Assembly: GCA_023418915.1 (NCBI GenBank)
Contig: JAEZYU010000014.1
Coordinates: 1-64,000 of the forward strand
Reading direction: 5' to 3'
Source of the DNA: Bacillota bacterium
Lineage (GTDB): Bacteria > Bacillota > Clostridia > Acetivibrionales > DTU013
Length of the DNA stretch: 64,000 nt
This document shows, piece after piece, positions 54,609 to 63,910 of the stretch. The notes beneath the pieces are model-generated. The model was not told where the DNA came from. It saw only the letters and a program-made list of their open reading frames with translations, and made no database searches. The position numbers and the translations under genes are program-made. Each line of letters starts with the position of its first letter. Positions within the stretch are counted from its first letter, which is position 1.

Positions 54609-55343
54609 CTATTTCAGTACTCTTCTGGCAGTCATATAGGACTTGGCATAGAATCCGCTGTTGATATTGGATATTACAACCCCTTTATGACTTGATGAAG
54701 AATGAATCATTTTACCGCTTCCGATATAGATACCGACGTGATTGATCTTGTTATGCCCTCCGTTAGTGTCAAAAAATACCAGATCTCCAGGCAACAGGTT
54801 CGCTTTTTTTATGTATGACCCGTTCTTTGCCTGTGCTGCTGAATTCCTGTTCAGGGAAATACCAAAATGGTTGTAAACGTACTTCACATACCCCGAACAA
54901 TCAAAGCCCCTTGTAGTAGAACCTCCCCATACATATCTGACGCCCATATACCTCTTCGCATAGTCGATAATGCTCTCTGCCGACCGGGAAGTAACTCTGG
55001 ATTCATTGGCTTTGTTCACTGCTGCATCTGCTGCATCTGCTGTATCGCGACCCATCAGGCTGTCCAGCTTGCCCAATGTCTGCTTGCCTGCGATGCCGTC
55101 CCGCAGAAGGCCGTACTCTTTCTGCATTTTCAGCACTGCAGCCTTTGTAATATCTCCATAGTAACCTGTTGGCTTTACACTCATGAATCCAAGTTCGTTC
55201 AGATCCTTTTGAAGTGTGTAGACATCATCGCTCCTAATACCCTTTTTCAGTGTTACATTGGAGTAAGCAAAGGTCGCCTGTGCGGATAAAAAGACGATCA
55301 GTAAAAGTGCGGTAAGTGAAATCAGACATTTCTTCTGTGACAT
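54609..55343 (-). CDS. Secreted NlpC/P60 (C40) peptidase with peptidoglycan-binding domain
   Basis: A 244-residue protein after AGAGGGGGA. A signal sequence (SLTALLLIVFLSAQATFAYS) precedes a PG_binding_1 domain (~35-90, DVYTLQKDLNELGFMSVKPT). The C40 domain (~125-244) has the catalytic Cys in GFDCSGYVKYVYNHFG and His in INHVGIYIGSGKMIHSS. It cleaves gamma-D-Glu-diamino-acid bonds in the wall peptide. It has an unusually repeat-rich 3' region. Confidence 0.93.
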   Translation of the reverse strand: MSQKKCLISLTALLLIVFLSAQATFAYSNVTLKKGIRSDDVYTLQKDLNELGFMSVKPTGYYGDITKAAVLKMQKEYGLLRDGIAGKQTLGKLDSLMGRDTADAADAAVNKANESRVTSRSAESIIDYAKRYMGVRYVWGGSTTRGFDCSGYVKYVYNHFGISLNRNSAAQAKNGSYIKKANLLPGDLVFFDTNGGHNKINHVGIYIGSGKMIHSSSSHKGVVISNINSGFYAKSYMTARRVLK

Positions 55344-55582
55344 TATATATCCCCCTCTTTTTTAGTTGCCTGCGAGGTTAGTTGACGGGTTAGGTAAAAG
55401 AGTATACCCCGCCATAAAAATGGCTTCACCCCAGAAGAAAATACCCCCCCGTTCCCCAGACATCAGGGATTCGGCATTATTTAGTTTACCATAAAAATGG
55501 GATTATGGAAACCTATAAAGATTTACAATTATTGTGTTGGTATGTTTTTTACAGAAGAGCTGTTATTTCAGAAGGTCGTATA

Positions 55583-55729
55583 TAAGCCCCATATATGAAG
55601 CTTTGAGGTTCTTGCTGAAAGCTACTGAAACGGGTATTTCGGGTATTCTCTTCTTCAAACAGTAGAATCGCAGAAAACCGAATGTAAGCCCCATATATGA
55701 AGCTTTGAGGTTCTTGCTGAAAGCTACTG
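55583..55729. repeat. 45-bp direct repeat with 102-bp period
   Basis: TAAGCCCCATATATGAAGCT, followed by TTGAGGTTCTTGCTGAAAGC and TACTG, occurs at 55583-55627 and 55685-55729. The second copy ends 3 bases before the stop of the GNAT gene. The rest of 55344-55582 holds only a short CCCC-rich patch and no gene. Confidence 0.85.
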
Positions 55730-55732
55730 GAA

Positions 55733-56407
55733 TTAGGTATTCAGGGCATCCTGTCCTGTAGGGGCATCCTGTCCTGTAGGGGCACCGTGTCCTGTTGGGG
55801 CACTGTGTCCTGTTGAGGCATCCTGTCCTGTTGGGGCACTGTGTCCTGTAGGGGCATCCTGTCCTGTAGAGGCATCCTGTCCTGTAACAGAAACCACACT
55901 GCTGGCTAGAAGCTTTTCAAAGGCGAGGCGTTCGCTGCCGTCACGTAAAAAGATGATGCCGCAGTATTTAAAACTATTTTTAGTAAGCATCTTCTGCATG
56001 GACATATTGTCTTTATGGGTGTCTACCCTGATACTTTGTATACCTGCTTTTCTGCATAGCATCTCTATATTATGTATCATTAGGCCAGCAAGCCCGTTAC
56101 CTTTTAAGGAACTCTCTACAGCCATCCTGTGTATGACGGCATATCTCCCGCTGCCTGCCCAACTGCCGCTATATATGGTTCCATATGTCTCTTCACCTTC
56201 AAACGATACAACAGCGGTTGAAATTATGTTGCCGCTTTTCACTAGAACATAATTATTTTCATTTTTTATGTCATTCATGACGACATCAGCATTGGGATAA
56301 TTGTTTTGCCACTGATCAATCCCGTTATCTCGGAAATATCTCTGAGCCTGCTCAATTATTTCCATTATTTTTTCTGCATCCGTTTCAATAGCTCTTTTAA
56401 AGTACAT
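55733..56407 (-). CDS. GNAT acetyltransferase with a hexapeptide-repeat tail
   Basis: A 224-residue protein after AATAGGGTG. Residues ~1-170 are a GNAT domain: IIEQAQRYFRDNGIDQWQN, YAVIHRMAVESSLKGNGLAG (the acetyl-CoA pyrophosphate loop) and SIRVDTHKDNMSMQKMLTKN. Then eight tandem six-residue units (TGQDAS, TGQDAP, TGHSAP, TGHGAP) make up nearly the whole C-terminus, followed by LNT-type end residues. Plain GNAT enzymes of this kind end near residue 170. The substrate is unknown. Confidence 0.85.
   Translation of the reverse strand: MYFKRAIETDAEKIMEIIEQAQRYFRDNGIDQWQNNYPNADVVMNDIKNENNYVLVKSGNIISTAVVSFEGEETYGTIYSGSWAGSGRYAVIHRMAVESSLKGNGLAGLMIHNIEMLCRKAGIQSIRVDTHKDNMSMQKMLTKNSFKYCGIIFLRDGSERLAFEKLLASSVVSVTGQDASTGQDAPTGHSAPTGQDASTGHSAPTGHGAPTGQDAPTGQDALNT
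55742..55885 (-). repeat. Eight 18-bp tandem units in the GNAT gene
   Basis: On the plus strand the unit reads GGCATCCTGTCCTGTAGG with small variants (GGCACCGTGTCCTGTTGG). All units keep frame. Six of the eight differ by one to four bases. Confidence 0.92.
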
Positions 56408-56486
56408 ATTACACCCTATTTATTTAATGTGAACAAACCGACCGCCATGTGTTTTTCAATTCTGTGGTCCTTTTTCGGGCTTCTTA

Positions 56487-57239
56487 TCATTCTTTTTTTT
56501 CAATTCTGTGATCCTTTTTTTCAAGCTTCTTCTCGCTTTTTTTCTGCTCGTCTGCGGCGGCAATACCCCGAATTATTTCCACAAGCCTCTCACATGCAAT
56601 CTTTTCACAATAGCTAGACACAGCAAATCTCAATGCCATATCTGAAAGCTCCTCTATATCCCATTGTGAGTCTATCAATCCTGCCGTTTTAGTTAGCGCA
56701 TCGTCGAGGATGCTGACGAAGCCTGTATAAAAGCCTTCCTGATCATCATCTCTCAAACCTTGCTTCAGAAGAAAACCTGCATCCTTAACAGAAAGAACCT
56801 GCTTTAAGAGGCATATTTCCGTCAGCCCTGCAAGATGCTCACGCGAGTATTTTTTCCCGTCGGCTCTTGGCAGCAAACCATCCTTGATGTAATTATTGAC
56901 CATTGCCGAGGTGAGCTGACCGCCCTCTTCAAAATTTATAAGCTGCCTGTACATGTATGATACGACCTGATCCTTGTACAGCCCTATATCGGGGAAATGT
57001 GTCCAGTTAACGGGACGTTCGGTGCCAAGCTTGTTTTTTAGGTGCTTCAGCTTGCCCCTTACCTCACCAGCATCGCTAGCTTCCGAGTTTCTACATGCTT
57101 TACCCATATTAACTTGGGCATTCAAATCCTCGCTGGCGTCGGCTCTGTTCTGTTCCAGGGCTTCCGGTGCGTTGCTAAACTGCTCCTGCTCATGCATGTT
57201 TTTAGTTTTTACCGGTTTTTTCTGTCCTGTTTCACTCAT
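56487..57239 (-). CDS. DUF1836 protein
   Basis: About 250 residues. ATG 57239 follows GGAGGAAGG at a rather long distance. After an acidic leader, ERPVNWTHFPDIGLYKDQVV, VNNYIKDGLLPRADGKKYSR and HLAGLTEICLLKQVLSVKDA match DUF1836, a helical family with a MerR-like helix-turn-helix start. The C-terminus is a run of Lys and Glu (KKSEKKLEKKDHRIEKKE). It is probably a regulator, with an unknown target, and is divergent from the SGNH gene. Confidence 0.8.
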   Translation of the reverse strand: MSETGQKKPVKTKNMHEQEQFSNAPEALEQNRADASEDLNAQVNMGKACRNSEASDAGEVRGKLKHLKNKLGTERPVNWTHFPDIGLYKDQVVSYMYRQLINFEEGGQLTSAMVNNYIKDGLLPRADGKKYSREHLAGLTEICLLKQVLSVKDAGFLLKQGLRDDDQEGFYTGFVSILDDALTKTAGLIDSQWDIEELSDMALRFAVSSYCEKIACERLVEIIRGIAAADEQKKSEKKLEKKDHRIEKKE

Positions 57240-57550
57240 GCTTTGCCTTCCTCCATTTAGTTCAGTCAGCTGATACAATGCTAAACTTCTGGCATTTTGA
57301 TCCATACACAATAATTCGGGACCGCTCCTTATGTTTGTAACGCGGAGTGATCCGGCACACTCAATTGAAAGAGCTCTCTGTGTGAGATCCAAACTTTTTT
57401 CGACAGATTCCTCTATTATTCTACTACACAAAAAAGCGTATTGTAAATGACTATAAAAAGAACATCTTATGCATATTGACATATGTATTATCAGATAATA
57501 TAATATTCAATATTAGATTGTATTATTATTCAAATAAAGGCGGTGGTGAA

Positions 57551-58237
57551 ATGATAGATTCGATATGTGTATTTGGTGATTCCATAATGAAGGGCGTCAT
57601 ATTCGATGCCATAAAAGGAAGATACATATTTTTGAAAAACAGCTTCCTGAACATACTGGGAATGACTAACACTGCTGTTAAGGTAGATAATTTCGCAAAA
57701 TTTGGATGTACAATAACCGCCGGGAAAAAATTAATTGAAAGACATGCCGGGAAACTGCCCGGTTACAGTTATACTGCTCTTGAGTTCGGCGGAAACGACT
57801 GCGATTTCGATTGGAAGGCTATATCGGAGAGGCCCGAGGACATCCATATTCCCAAAACACCTCTGGATGAATTCGAATCCCTTTATTCAGAAATAATCGA
57901 CAACGTTTCGGAAAAAGGAAGCAGACCAGTTCTGTTTTCACTGCCGCCGCTCAACGCCCGCAGGTATTTCGAGTGGATTTCAAAGGGCTTGAACGCTGAT
58001 AATATCCTTCGATGGCTCGGCGACGTAGAGCACATTTACAGATGGCATGAAATGTACAACATAGCAGTACTCAAGCTTTCGGCTGTGAAGAACGTGATGC
58101 TGATAGACATACGCAAAGCGTTTCTTGAGACCAGAAACTACCTCAGCCTGCTGTGTGAAGACGGCATCCACCCGAATGAAGCCGGCCATGCACTGATATC
58201 TGATGTCATCAGGAAGAGTGTGCCATCTTTAGCATGA
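57551..58237 (+). CDS. SGNH/GDSL-type esterase
   Basis: A 228-residue protein from ATG 57551 (AAGGCGGTGG upstream). It has ICVFGDSIMKGVIFDAIKGR (block I with the nucleophile Ser), YTALEFGGNDCDFDWKAIS (Gly and Asn oxyanion block) and CEDGIHPNEAGHALIS (Asp and His). There is no signal peptide, so it is an intracellular lipase, esterase or deacetylase. It stands alone on the plus strand. Confidence 0.9.
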   Translation: MIDSICVFGDSIMKGVIFDAIKGRYIFLKNSFLNILGMTNTAVKVDNFAKFGCTITAGKKLIERHAGKLPGYSYTALEFGGNDCDFDWKAISERPEDIHIPKTPLDEFESLYSEIIDNVSEKGSRPVLFSLPPLNARRYFEWISKGLNADNILRWLGDVEHIYRWHEMYNIAVLKLSAVKNVMLIDIRKAFLETRNYLSLLCEDGIHPNEAGHALISDVIRKSVPSLA

Positions 58238-58286
58238 AAACACGGCGTATACCGACGTTATTTCAATGCTCAGATTTACCATCGTA

Positions 58287-58562
58287 TTAAATATCAATAT
58301 CATCATGATCACACATATGAAATGAGCTCTTTAGTGCTTTTTCAGAAAAAAATGATTCACCTACAGATATACAAATCAAGCCTGGTATTCCTTTGCCGGG
58401 AATTGACAGGCTCAAATATAGGCCGTTAAGATTGGCAGCGTCATTCAATATGGCTAATTTCAGGCGTCTGCTGCAGTACATCTCTTTCGATTTAGTCAAG
58501 TCTACAGCAGAAATCGAAGAACACAGTGGTTGGCAAAGTTTACAGTAGCAATCCAAGAACAC
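58287..58562 (-). pseudogene. Doubtful ORF, possible gene remnant
   Basis: A 91-codon frame from GTG 58562 without a clear ribosome site. The second half (LAILNDAANLNGLYLSLSIP, then GLICISVGESFFSEKALKSS) looks protein-like, but I recognise no family. The first half overlaps an imperfect direct repeat (AGAACACAGT at 58521 and 58557 within similar flanks). It may be the end of a decayed gene. Confidence 0.2.
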
Positions 58563-58595
58563 AGTAATTAGCTAAGTTGACAGCAGGAGAGCTTG

Positions 58596-59837
58596 TCAAT
58601 ACACCACAAGCTTCCTTCCTCCCAGTTTCTCCTGATCTATCAGATCCTCATACGATTCAGGCACCGTCACTGTATTTGGATCGCCGTCGCTGACATACTC
58701 ATTGCTGCGTTTCATATTTTCAAGCCACCATGCAAGGTCCATGTCTACCGGTTTGATTCCGGACGACCTTACTCTGTGCGTAGCAAGTGGATCGAATTTC
58801 GCAGTAAACGGGGATTGAGCCGGATCCCAGCCCACTTCCATTATGGCCTTGTTTTCATAAGCAGTTCCATCATATTCACCCTTAATAACATATTGCATCA
58901 GATCCTTTGAGGGCGCACCGTATGGAAGCGAAAATGTGACAAACGTGTACCCCGGTATAAGCTCATACATTCTCTTTTGATTGCCGCCGATCTCATTTTG
59001 GATAATTTCGGCTGTTTTAGCCTCCGTCTTCAGATTTATGTGGGAATAGGTGTGGTTTCCGATCTCAAAGCCTTTGCTGGTGAGGTATTCCAGTCTTTGC
59101 TCCAGAGTTCCGGTCTTGCCGAAGGTCTGGTTGCCAAGATTCACAAAAAAAGTACCCTCCACTCCGAAATCCGGATGAGTCCTGTTAAACTCTTCTATTA
59201 TCCCGACTGCAGAATCAGGATTGACCTTCAATTCGCCATTTTCTTCTATCAGGCTGAATTGACCCGAGGTGCCGTCATCAAATGTGAACACCATCGGAAT
59301 ACATCCTGCCGGTGTGTCGATATTACCGTTCAGATAGTCATTGAGGCTTATTAGTCTGTAGTCGGAATCATACAGGGTACTGAGCAGCTCCCTGAAAGCA
59401 TCGAAGGTTGTTGTGTAATCTTTGTCGCCCTTTTCATATTTCTCGATAAAATTATGGAACATCACGACCATGATCCTGCCTGCTTCATTAGGCTTTACAA
59501 CACTCAGGTCGATCGGCTCCGGGGTGCCGTTTTTATCCTGAGCCCCATCACCGCTGCCATCCTGAGCACCTTCGCTTTCGTCCTTACCGTTTTCTGTCTG
59601 GTCATCTGCGCCGTCCGGGCTGCCGGTATTTTGTTCATTATCATGCACATCCAGAGGCTGCGTCAGATTATCAGGCAAATCTTCACTATCTGTTCCCGGC
59701 TGCTTGACCTTTTCTTGTTGATTACCCTGCTCGTTGTCATCATGCTGAAGCTTGCTGCTTGCACAGCCCTGGAGCAGAAGCCCCAGAATTAGAATAACTG
59801 CTGCGATCTTAATAAAAAATACTCGTCTGATGTCCAT
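58596..59837 (-). CDS. Polysaccharide deacetylase-type lipoprotein (NodB domain)
   Basis: A 413-residue protein. ATG 59837 was chosen because GGGGA precedes it. The lipobox is LGLLLQGCASS. A Glu/Asp/Gly-rich linker (~25-110) leads into the NodB domain: MVFTFDDGTSGQFSLIEENG has the catalytic and metal Asp pair, and EIGNHTYSHINLKTEAKTAE the metal His pair. It removes acetyl groups from surface glycans such as peptidoglycan or exopolysaccharide. A direct neighbour on the strand is the GH95 enzyme gene. Confidence 0.9.
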   Translation of the reverse strand: MDIRRVFFIKIAAVILILGLLLQGCASSKLQHDDNEQGNQQEKVKQPGTDSEDLPDNLTQPLDVHDNEQNTGSPDGADDQTENGKDESEGAQDGSGDGAQDKNGTPEPIDLSVVKPNEAGRIMVVMFHNFIEKYEKGDKDYTTTFDAFRELLSTLYDSDYRLISLNDYLNGNIDTPAGCIPMVFTFDDGTSGQFSLIEENGELKVNPDSAVGIIEEFNRTHPDFGVEGTFFVNLGNQTFGKTGTLEQRLEYLTSKGFEIGNHTYSHINLKTEAKTAEIIQNEIGGNQKRMYELIPGYTFVTFSLPYGAPSKDLMQYVIKGEYDGTAYENKAIMEVGWDPAQSPFTAKFDPLATHRVRSSGIKPVDMDLAWWLENMKRSNEYVSDGDPNTVTVPESYEDLIDQEKLGGRKLVVY

Positions 59838-60031
59838 TTTGTTCCCCGTTTCTTTGGTAGGTGATAATAGTTTATTTTTTGCATTAATAGACGCCATAAT
59901 CTCGAAAAATGTTCCATAGCTTTATGGCAAATTTCAGCAAATTGCGATAAAAAGTGCCATGTTTCAATGGACTTTATACCATGGTGCAATAATCATTACA
60001 CCATGGTGCAACAATTACACTAATCATAATA

Positions 60032-62842
60032 CTACTTGAACGATATTATCAGCCTTGTTCTCACACCCTTATTAATATCCAGCTTTATTCCCGAAGTCCC
60101 AATACCGGGATGCAGGTACTTACTGTTATTGTTGTTTTTCAATAATTCGGCTTTGCACTGCTCTCTGACAGCACCTTCGTTATCACTGTCATATGTGATT
60201 TCAATAGATGCAATGACACCGGGCAGCTTCACAGTGATCGTCTGGTCGATTTCAGTGCTCAAAGCAGCTGATATGATTTTACCTTGCTTATCCCATTGAA
60301 GTTCGTCCAGTGTGATACACCCCCTTAAGAGTATGCCGGAAACGGATCCCTTATGGAGCTGCATAGGCAATGCTGGCAACAACTCGATATAACCTTTTTG
60401 TGAAAATACCAGCATTTCAAGTATTGCGGCACTAAACCCCAGATTGGCATCCATCTGGAACAGTTCACCTTCGTTATGGCAGGTAAAAAGGTTGGGCAGC
60501 AGGAATTTTGCCATTATCCTGCTCAATGCCTTAAAGCCCAATTCTCCATCCTTGAGCCTTGCGCTGATATTTGCAAGATGCGCAAGTCCCCATCCCGTAA
60601 TTGCCTCGATGCCGTCTGTGAGTCTTAGTTCAGCTGCCCTCAGACATGCCCGGTATAGCTCGGGAGTGTTGTCCTGGGTCACTTCGAAGCCTGGGAAAAC
60701 AGGGTAAAGATGAGATGAATGCCTGTGGTGATAATCGTCATCGAAAGCAGAATGAGACCACTCCTTAAGTGCACCATCCTCATTTATCAGATATTCAGGA
60801 AGCTTCTCCAACATGTCCTTCCATTTCGGTATGCTGTCAGTTTCTACATCAAGCTGCTCACATGCAGAAATCAGGTTGTTCAGCACCTCTCTTGCAACTG
60901 CTATATCCATTGTGGCATTTATTGCGACAGGATTATCTGAATTGGACGGGGTGTTTTCCGGTGAGTATGATGGAATGAATTCATATTTTCCGTCCTGTCC
61001 TGTCACAAGAAAATCTTCATAAAACAATGCTATCTCTTTGAGCAGAGGAACCACATGATCACTCAGGAACCGGTCATCCCCGCTAAACTGCCAGTAATCG
61101 TAAAACATCTGCGCTAACCAGCCTGCACCGGCAGTCCAGAACATCATTGGAAAATCCTCGCAGAAGTGCTTATGCAATCCGCTTGTGGTTGATCTGAGGC
61201 TGGACAGTACTCCGCGGCATCCGTAAAACAGCTTTGCATTTATTTTCCAGTCCTCAACATATGATTCAATAAGGTTGAAATAGCTTTTAGCCAGTTCCGG
61301 CATGTTGCCGGGAAGCACCTGCCACATCATCATCTGAACGTTTTCATCGAGTGTATAGTCGGATGACCATGGCGGATACCAGACACCGTTCCAGACCCCC
61401 TGAAGGTTCGGAGGCAGCTGCCCGCTGCTCGATATAAGAAGATACCGTCCAAAGTCGTGCATCCTTTCTATAAAGGCCGGTGAAATATACCCACTGCGCG
61501 CTTGCTCCATAAGCTCTTCATTGCTTAGTGCAGCATATGTTTCCTTATTGCATATATCCTTTGTGGATGTGCCATTAGGGGATACTGTATTAGGGGATAC
61601 TGTATTAGGGGACACTGCATTAGGGGATGCTGTATTAGGGGACATTGCATTAGGGGATGCTGTATTAGGGGATGTGAGGTTGTCTCCTTTACCGTTACTC
61701 GAAATGCTGCCTGCTGTATCGCTCAACTCACTCAAATCGAGCCTCAAACGTCCGAACAATTCTCCATGGATTTTGGTATGCTCCTTCAAAAGCATCTCAT
61801 AATCTGCAGGGATCTCTGCCAGTTCCGTTATGTCTGCCGACAGGCTGAATGTGCTGCTATCTTCAAATACGACAATACGTGCAATTATAATTACTTCGTC
61901 AGCATCAAATATTTTTATTCTGTCCTCATGCATCTCCATTCGGCCGCATGATACATGAAGCCGGGCAATTCCACAATAGCCGCCGTTCCCGACCTCATAC
62001 AGACTCTGGAAGAACAGCCATTCATCGTCTCCCGATGCTGAGTTTATGTGTGCGGCATTTAGAAGTGTTTCATTCAGAGATGCTGCCTTTAAGGGAGTCG
62101 CAGCTTGGCTTATGACGGTTTGGGGTATGGCAGCGTGGTTTACTGCCGTTTGGTTAGTTGCGGTTTGTGGTTTTGTAGTTTGTGGTTTTGCGGTTTGTGG
62201 ATTTACGGTTTGTGGATTTACGGTTTGTGGTTTTGTAGTTTGGGCTGTTGCCGATTGGCGTGTAGAAACCGATGTGGATCGGATATGCTCCCCACCTTTG
62301 CGCTCCACCAGCGATATCTCACAATCAAGCTTTCCATTCGAAGGCGCATCCAGCTTTATAACAACCACATTACGTTTCCTCGATACAAACAGACGTCTTA
62401 CGAACTCTCCTCGTGCATCGCACCATGTAACTCCGGCCTCTCCTGCCGTAAAATCCAACCAGCGCAAATAATCTGATGTATCTCCGGATTTTCCAGTCCT
62501 TATCTTTAAATCGAATGCAGGATGGAATGGGTCTGTCCAGAGCAATTCGGGAGGAAAGCCTTTTTCACTGAGCTTACTGAGAAAATGCCGCGTAGCTTCC
62601 CTGTACCGCCCCTGCCTTATCATATCACGCAAGGCCGGAAGCTCATCGGACATATTTGGAACTACTGAATATGTATTGACGGGAAGCGGCAGGAAGAGTC
62701 TCTCGTGATTGAATATTATAGTTTCATCGAGAGGGTCTCCCATAGCCAGGACGCCCTGTGCTCCGTTTCCGGACGGATATGCTTCGTCCCATTTGCCTGC
62801 CGGTTTTTTGTTGAACATCCCTTTTCGGGTCAGTTTAATCAT
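60032..62842 (-). CDS. GH95-type alpha-L-fucosidase/galactosidase with two repeat insertions
   Basis: A 936-residue protein after CGAGGTG. GKWDEAYPSGNGAQGVLAMG and IIFNHERLFLPLP open the N-terminal beta domain. ENVQMMMWQVLPGNMPELAK, MMFWTAGAGWLAQMFYDYWQ and NEGELFQMDANLGFSAAILE belong to the alpha/alpha barrel of GH95. No signal peptide is visible. Two low-complexity segments are inserted: Pro/Gln/Thr repeats at residues ~190-250 and Ser-Pro-Asn units at 390-424. Both lie in loops of the N-terminal half, so the barrel should fold. Alternative sugar specificity within GH95 is possible. Confidence 0.88.
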   Translation of the reverse strand: MIKLTRKGMFNKKPAGKWDEAYPSGNGAQGVLAMGDPLDETIIFNHERLFLPLPVNTYSVVPNMSDELPALRDMIRQGRYREATRHFLSKLSEKGFPPELLWTDPFHPAFDLKIRTGKSGDTSDYLRWLDFTAGEAGVTWCDARGEFVRRLFVSRKRNVVVIKLDAPSNGKLDCEISLVERKGGEHIRSTSVSTRQSATAQTTKPQTVNPQTVNPQTAKPQTTKPQTATNQTAVNHAAIPQTVISQAATPLKAASLNETLLNAAHINSASGDDEWLFFQSLYEVGNGGYCGIARLHVSCGRMEMHEDRIKIFDADEVIIIARIVVFEDSSTFSLSADITELAEIPADYEMLLKEHTKIHGELFGRLRLDLSELSDTAGSISSNGKGDNLTSPNTASPNAMSPNTASPNAVSPNTVSPNTVSPNGTSTKDICNKETYAALSNEELMEQARSGYISPAFIERMHDFGRYLLISSSGQLPPNLQGVWNGVWYPPWSSDYTLDENVQMMMWQVLPGNMPELAKSYFNLIESYVEDWKINAKLFYGCRGVLSSLRSTTSGLHKHFCEDFPMMFWTAGAGWLAQMFYDYWQFSGDDRFLSDHVVPLLKEIALFYEDFLVTGQDGKYEFIPSYSPENTPSNSDNPVAINATMDIAVAREVLNNLISACEQLDVETDSIPKWKDMLEKLPEYLINEDGALKEWSHSAFDDDYHHRHSSHLYPVFPGFEVTQDNTPELYRACLRAAELRLTDGIEAITGWGLAHLANISARLKDGELGFKALSRIMAKFLLPNLFTCHNEGELFQMDANLGFSAAILEMLVFSQKGYIELLPALPMQLHKGSVSGILLRGCITLDELQWDKQGKIISAALSTEIDQTITVKLPGVIASIEITYDSDNEGAVREQCKAELLKNNNNSKYLHPGIGTSGIKLDINKGVRTRLIISFK
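61571..61675 (-). repeat. Seven 15-bp units in the GH95 gene
   Basis: On the plus strand the unit is ATTAGGGGATACTGT with variants, encoding SPNTV, SPNTA or SPNAM. Seven units keep frame exactly. Confidence 0.92.
62093..62272 (-). repeat. Degenerate 12-15 bp units in the GH95 gene
   Basis: The segment encodes TTKPQTVNPQTVNPQTAKPQ and similar PQT-type units, then drifts into AVNHAAIPQTVISQAA. The DNA shows repeats of TGCGGTTTGTGGATT and relatives. It is older and more diverged than the array at 61571. Confidence 0.8.
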
Positions 62843-63111
62843 GCTACACCTCGCACTGCTTAAAGGCAGTATTTTCAGGCATAATCCGCATCACGCATCT
62901 GACACTGCAATCCTGACAGTGCCGGCTGAATTTTATCAGCCAAATAACACCATTCGAATAAAGACATCTGAATAAGGCCGAACAGATATAGCCTTACCCT
63001 TGTATAGCCTTACCCTTGAGTAGTCTTGCGGCTTTGAGAAATAATCACGACAAAAAAGCCGCAACGATCTGGATGATGTGTTCTGGATTTTGCCTGACCT
63101 TAACAAGTGTA
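62843..63111. other. Intergenic stretch, hairpin only
   Basis: No gene. A TTGCGGCTTT and AAAAGCCGCAA pair encloses 16 bases at 63027-63064 without a good T run in either direction, and ATAGCCTTACCCTTG is repeated at 62986 and 63004. Confidence 0.4.
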
Positions 63112-63738
63112 TCATATTTTTGCTATAGAAACTATAACCAACTGACCGCTTTCATTCTCATAATATTCATACTTTATATTGTCATCCTGCTGAAGATCGT
63201 ATTTCTCAAAACCTTCCTTTATTTCCTCCGAGAGCATATATACCCTTGCAGACAATTCATCAGGTACACCTGAAATTTTGATCTCTATGAAGTTGCTGTC
63301 TACTCTGCCCAGATACTTGCCGCTGTCAGTGCGCAGCTCTTCCGGGTTCATACCGGTTTCACCGCTTCCGGTATCATTGTTCACAGTTTCGTTTCCATCG
63401 GCTTCGTCGCTGCCAGTTTCATTATTATCAGCTTCATTATTGCTCGTTTCATTACTGTTCGTTTCATTGCTGCCAGTTTCATTACTGCTCGTTTCATTGC
63501 TGCCAGTTTCATTACTGTCAGCTTCACTCTTACCTGTTTCATCTCCGTAAGTTTCATCAGCTGCTTTATCGGAAGCATCCTCACTGTCCGACCGATCATC
63601 GTCCCGCAAATTTTCCTCTGATCCGTCTGACGCCGGAGCATCATCATTTGGTTGATTTCCTATTATACTTGCAGAACATCCTGCCACTAAAACTGCAAAT
63701 ATGAGTATAAAACTTAATAAAATAATCGTTTTCTTCAT
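63112..63738 (-). CDS. Small lipoprotein with Asn-Glu-Thr repeats
   Basis: About 208 residues. ATG 63738 follows AGAGGTG. The signal peptide ends in the lipobox AVLVAGCSAS. Residues ~76-132 are five-residue units (NETGS, NETSS, NETNS and variants). The last ~75 residues form a compact domain (GKYLGRVDSNFIEIKISGVP, then EYYENESGQLVIVSIAKI). I recognise no family for it. The repeat region would be a flexible stalk on the surface. Confidence 0.75.
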   Translation of the reverse strand: MKKTIILLSFILIFAVLVAGCSASIIGNQPNDDAPASDGSEENLRDDDRSDSEDASDKAADETYGDETGKSEADSNETGSNETSSNETGSNETNSNETSNNEADNNETGSDEADGNETVNNDTGSGETGMNPEELRTDSGKYLGRVDSNFIEIKISGVPDELSARVYMLSEEIKEGFEKYDLQQDDNIKYEYYENESGQLVIVSIAKI

Positions 63739-63789
63739 TTTTCGCACCTCTGCACAAATTAATATTTGATATGATAGTTCTCTGAACTG

Positions 63790-63814
63790 TTTTCATAAAT
63801 TACTTTACACTATC
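63790..63814 (-). repeat. GATAGTGTAAAGTA motif, third copy
   Basis: On the minus strand it reads GATAGTGTAAAGTAATTTAT followed by GAAAA. The first 14 bases are identical to 43520-43533 (minus strand), and the rest differs at two positions. A CCCGCC-GCATATAGA-GGCGGG hairpin follows at 63849-63870, with AAAGCTTGTGACGTAC before it, resembling the palindromic end of an IS200/IS605-like element. Confidence 0.5.
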
Positions 63815-63910
63815 CGCCCTGCTTTTCAGGCTAAAGCTTGTGACGTACTCCCGCCGCATATAGAGGCGGGGTCCTCTTGCAGCTATTGATAAACCGTCAA
63901 GCATAACGAT

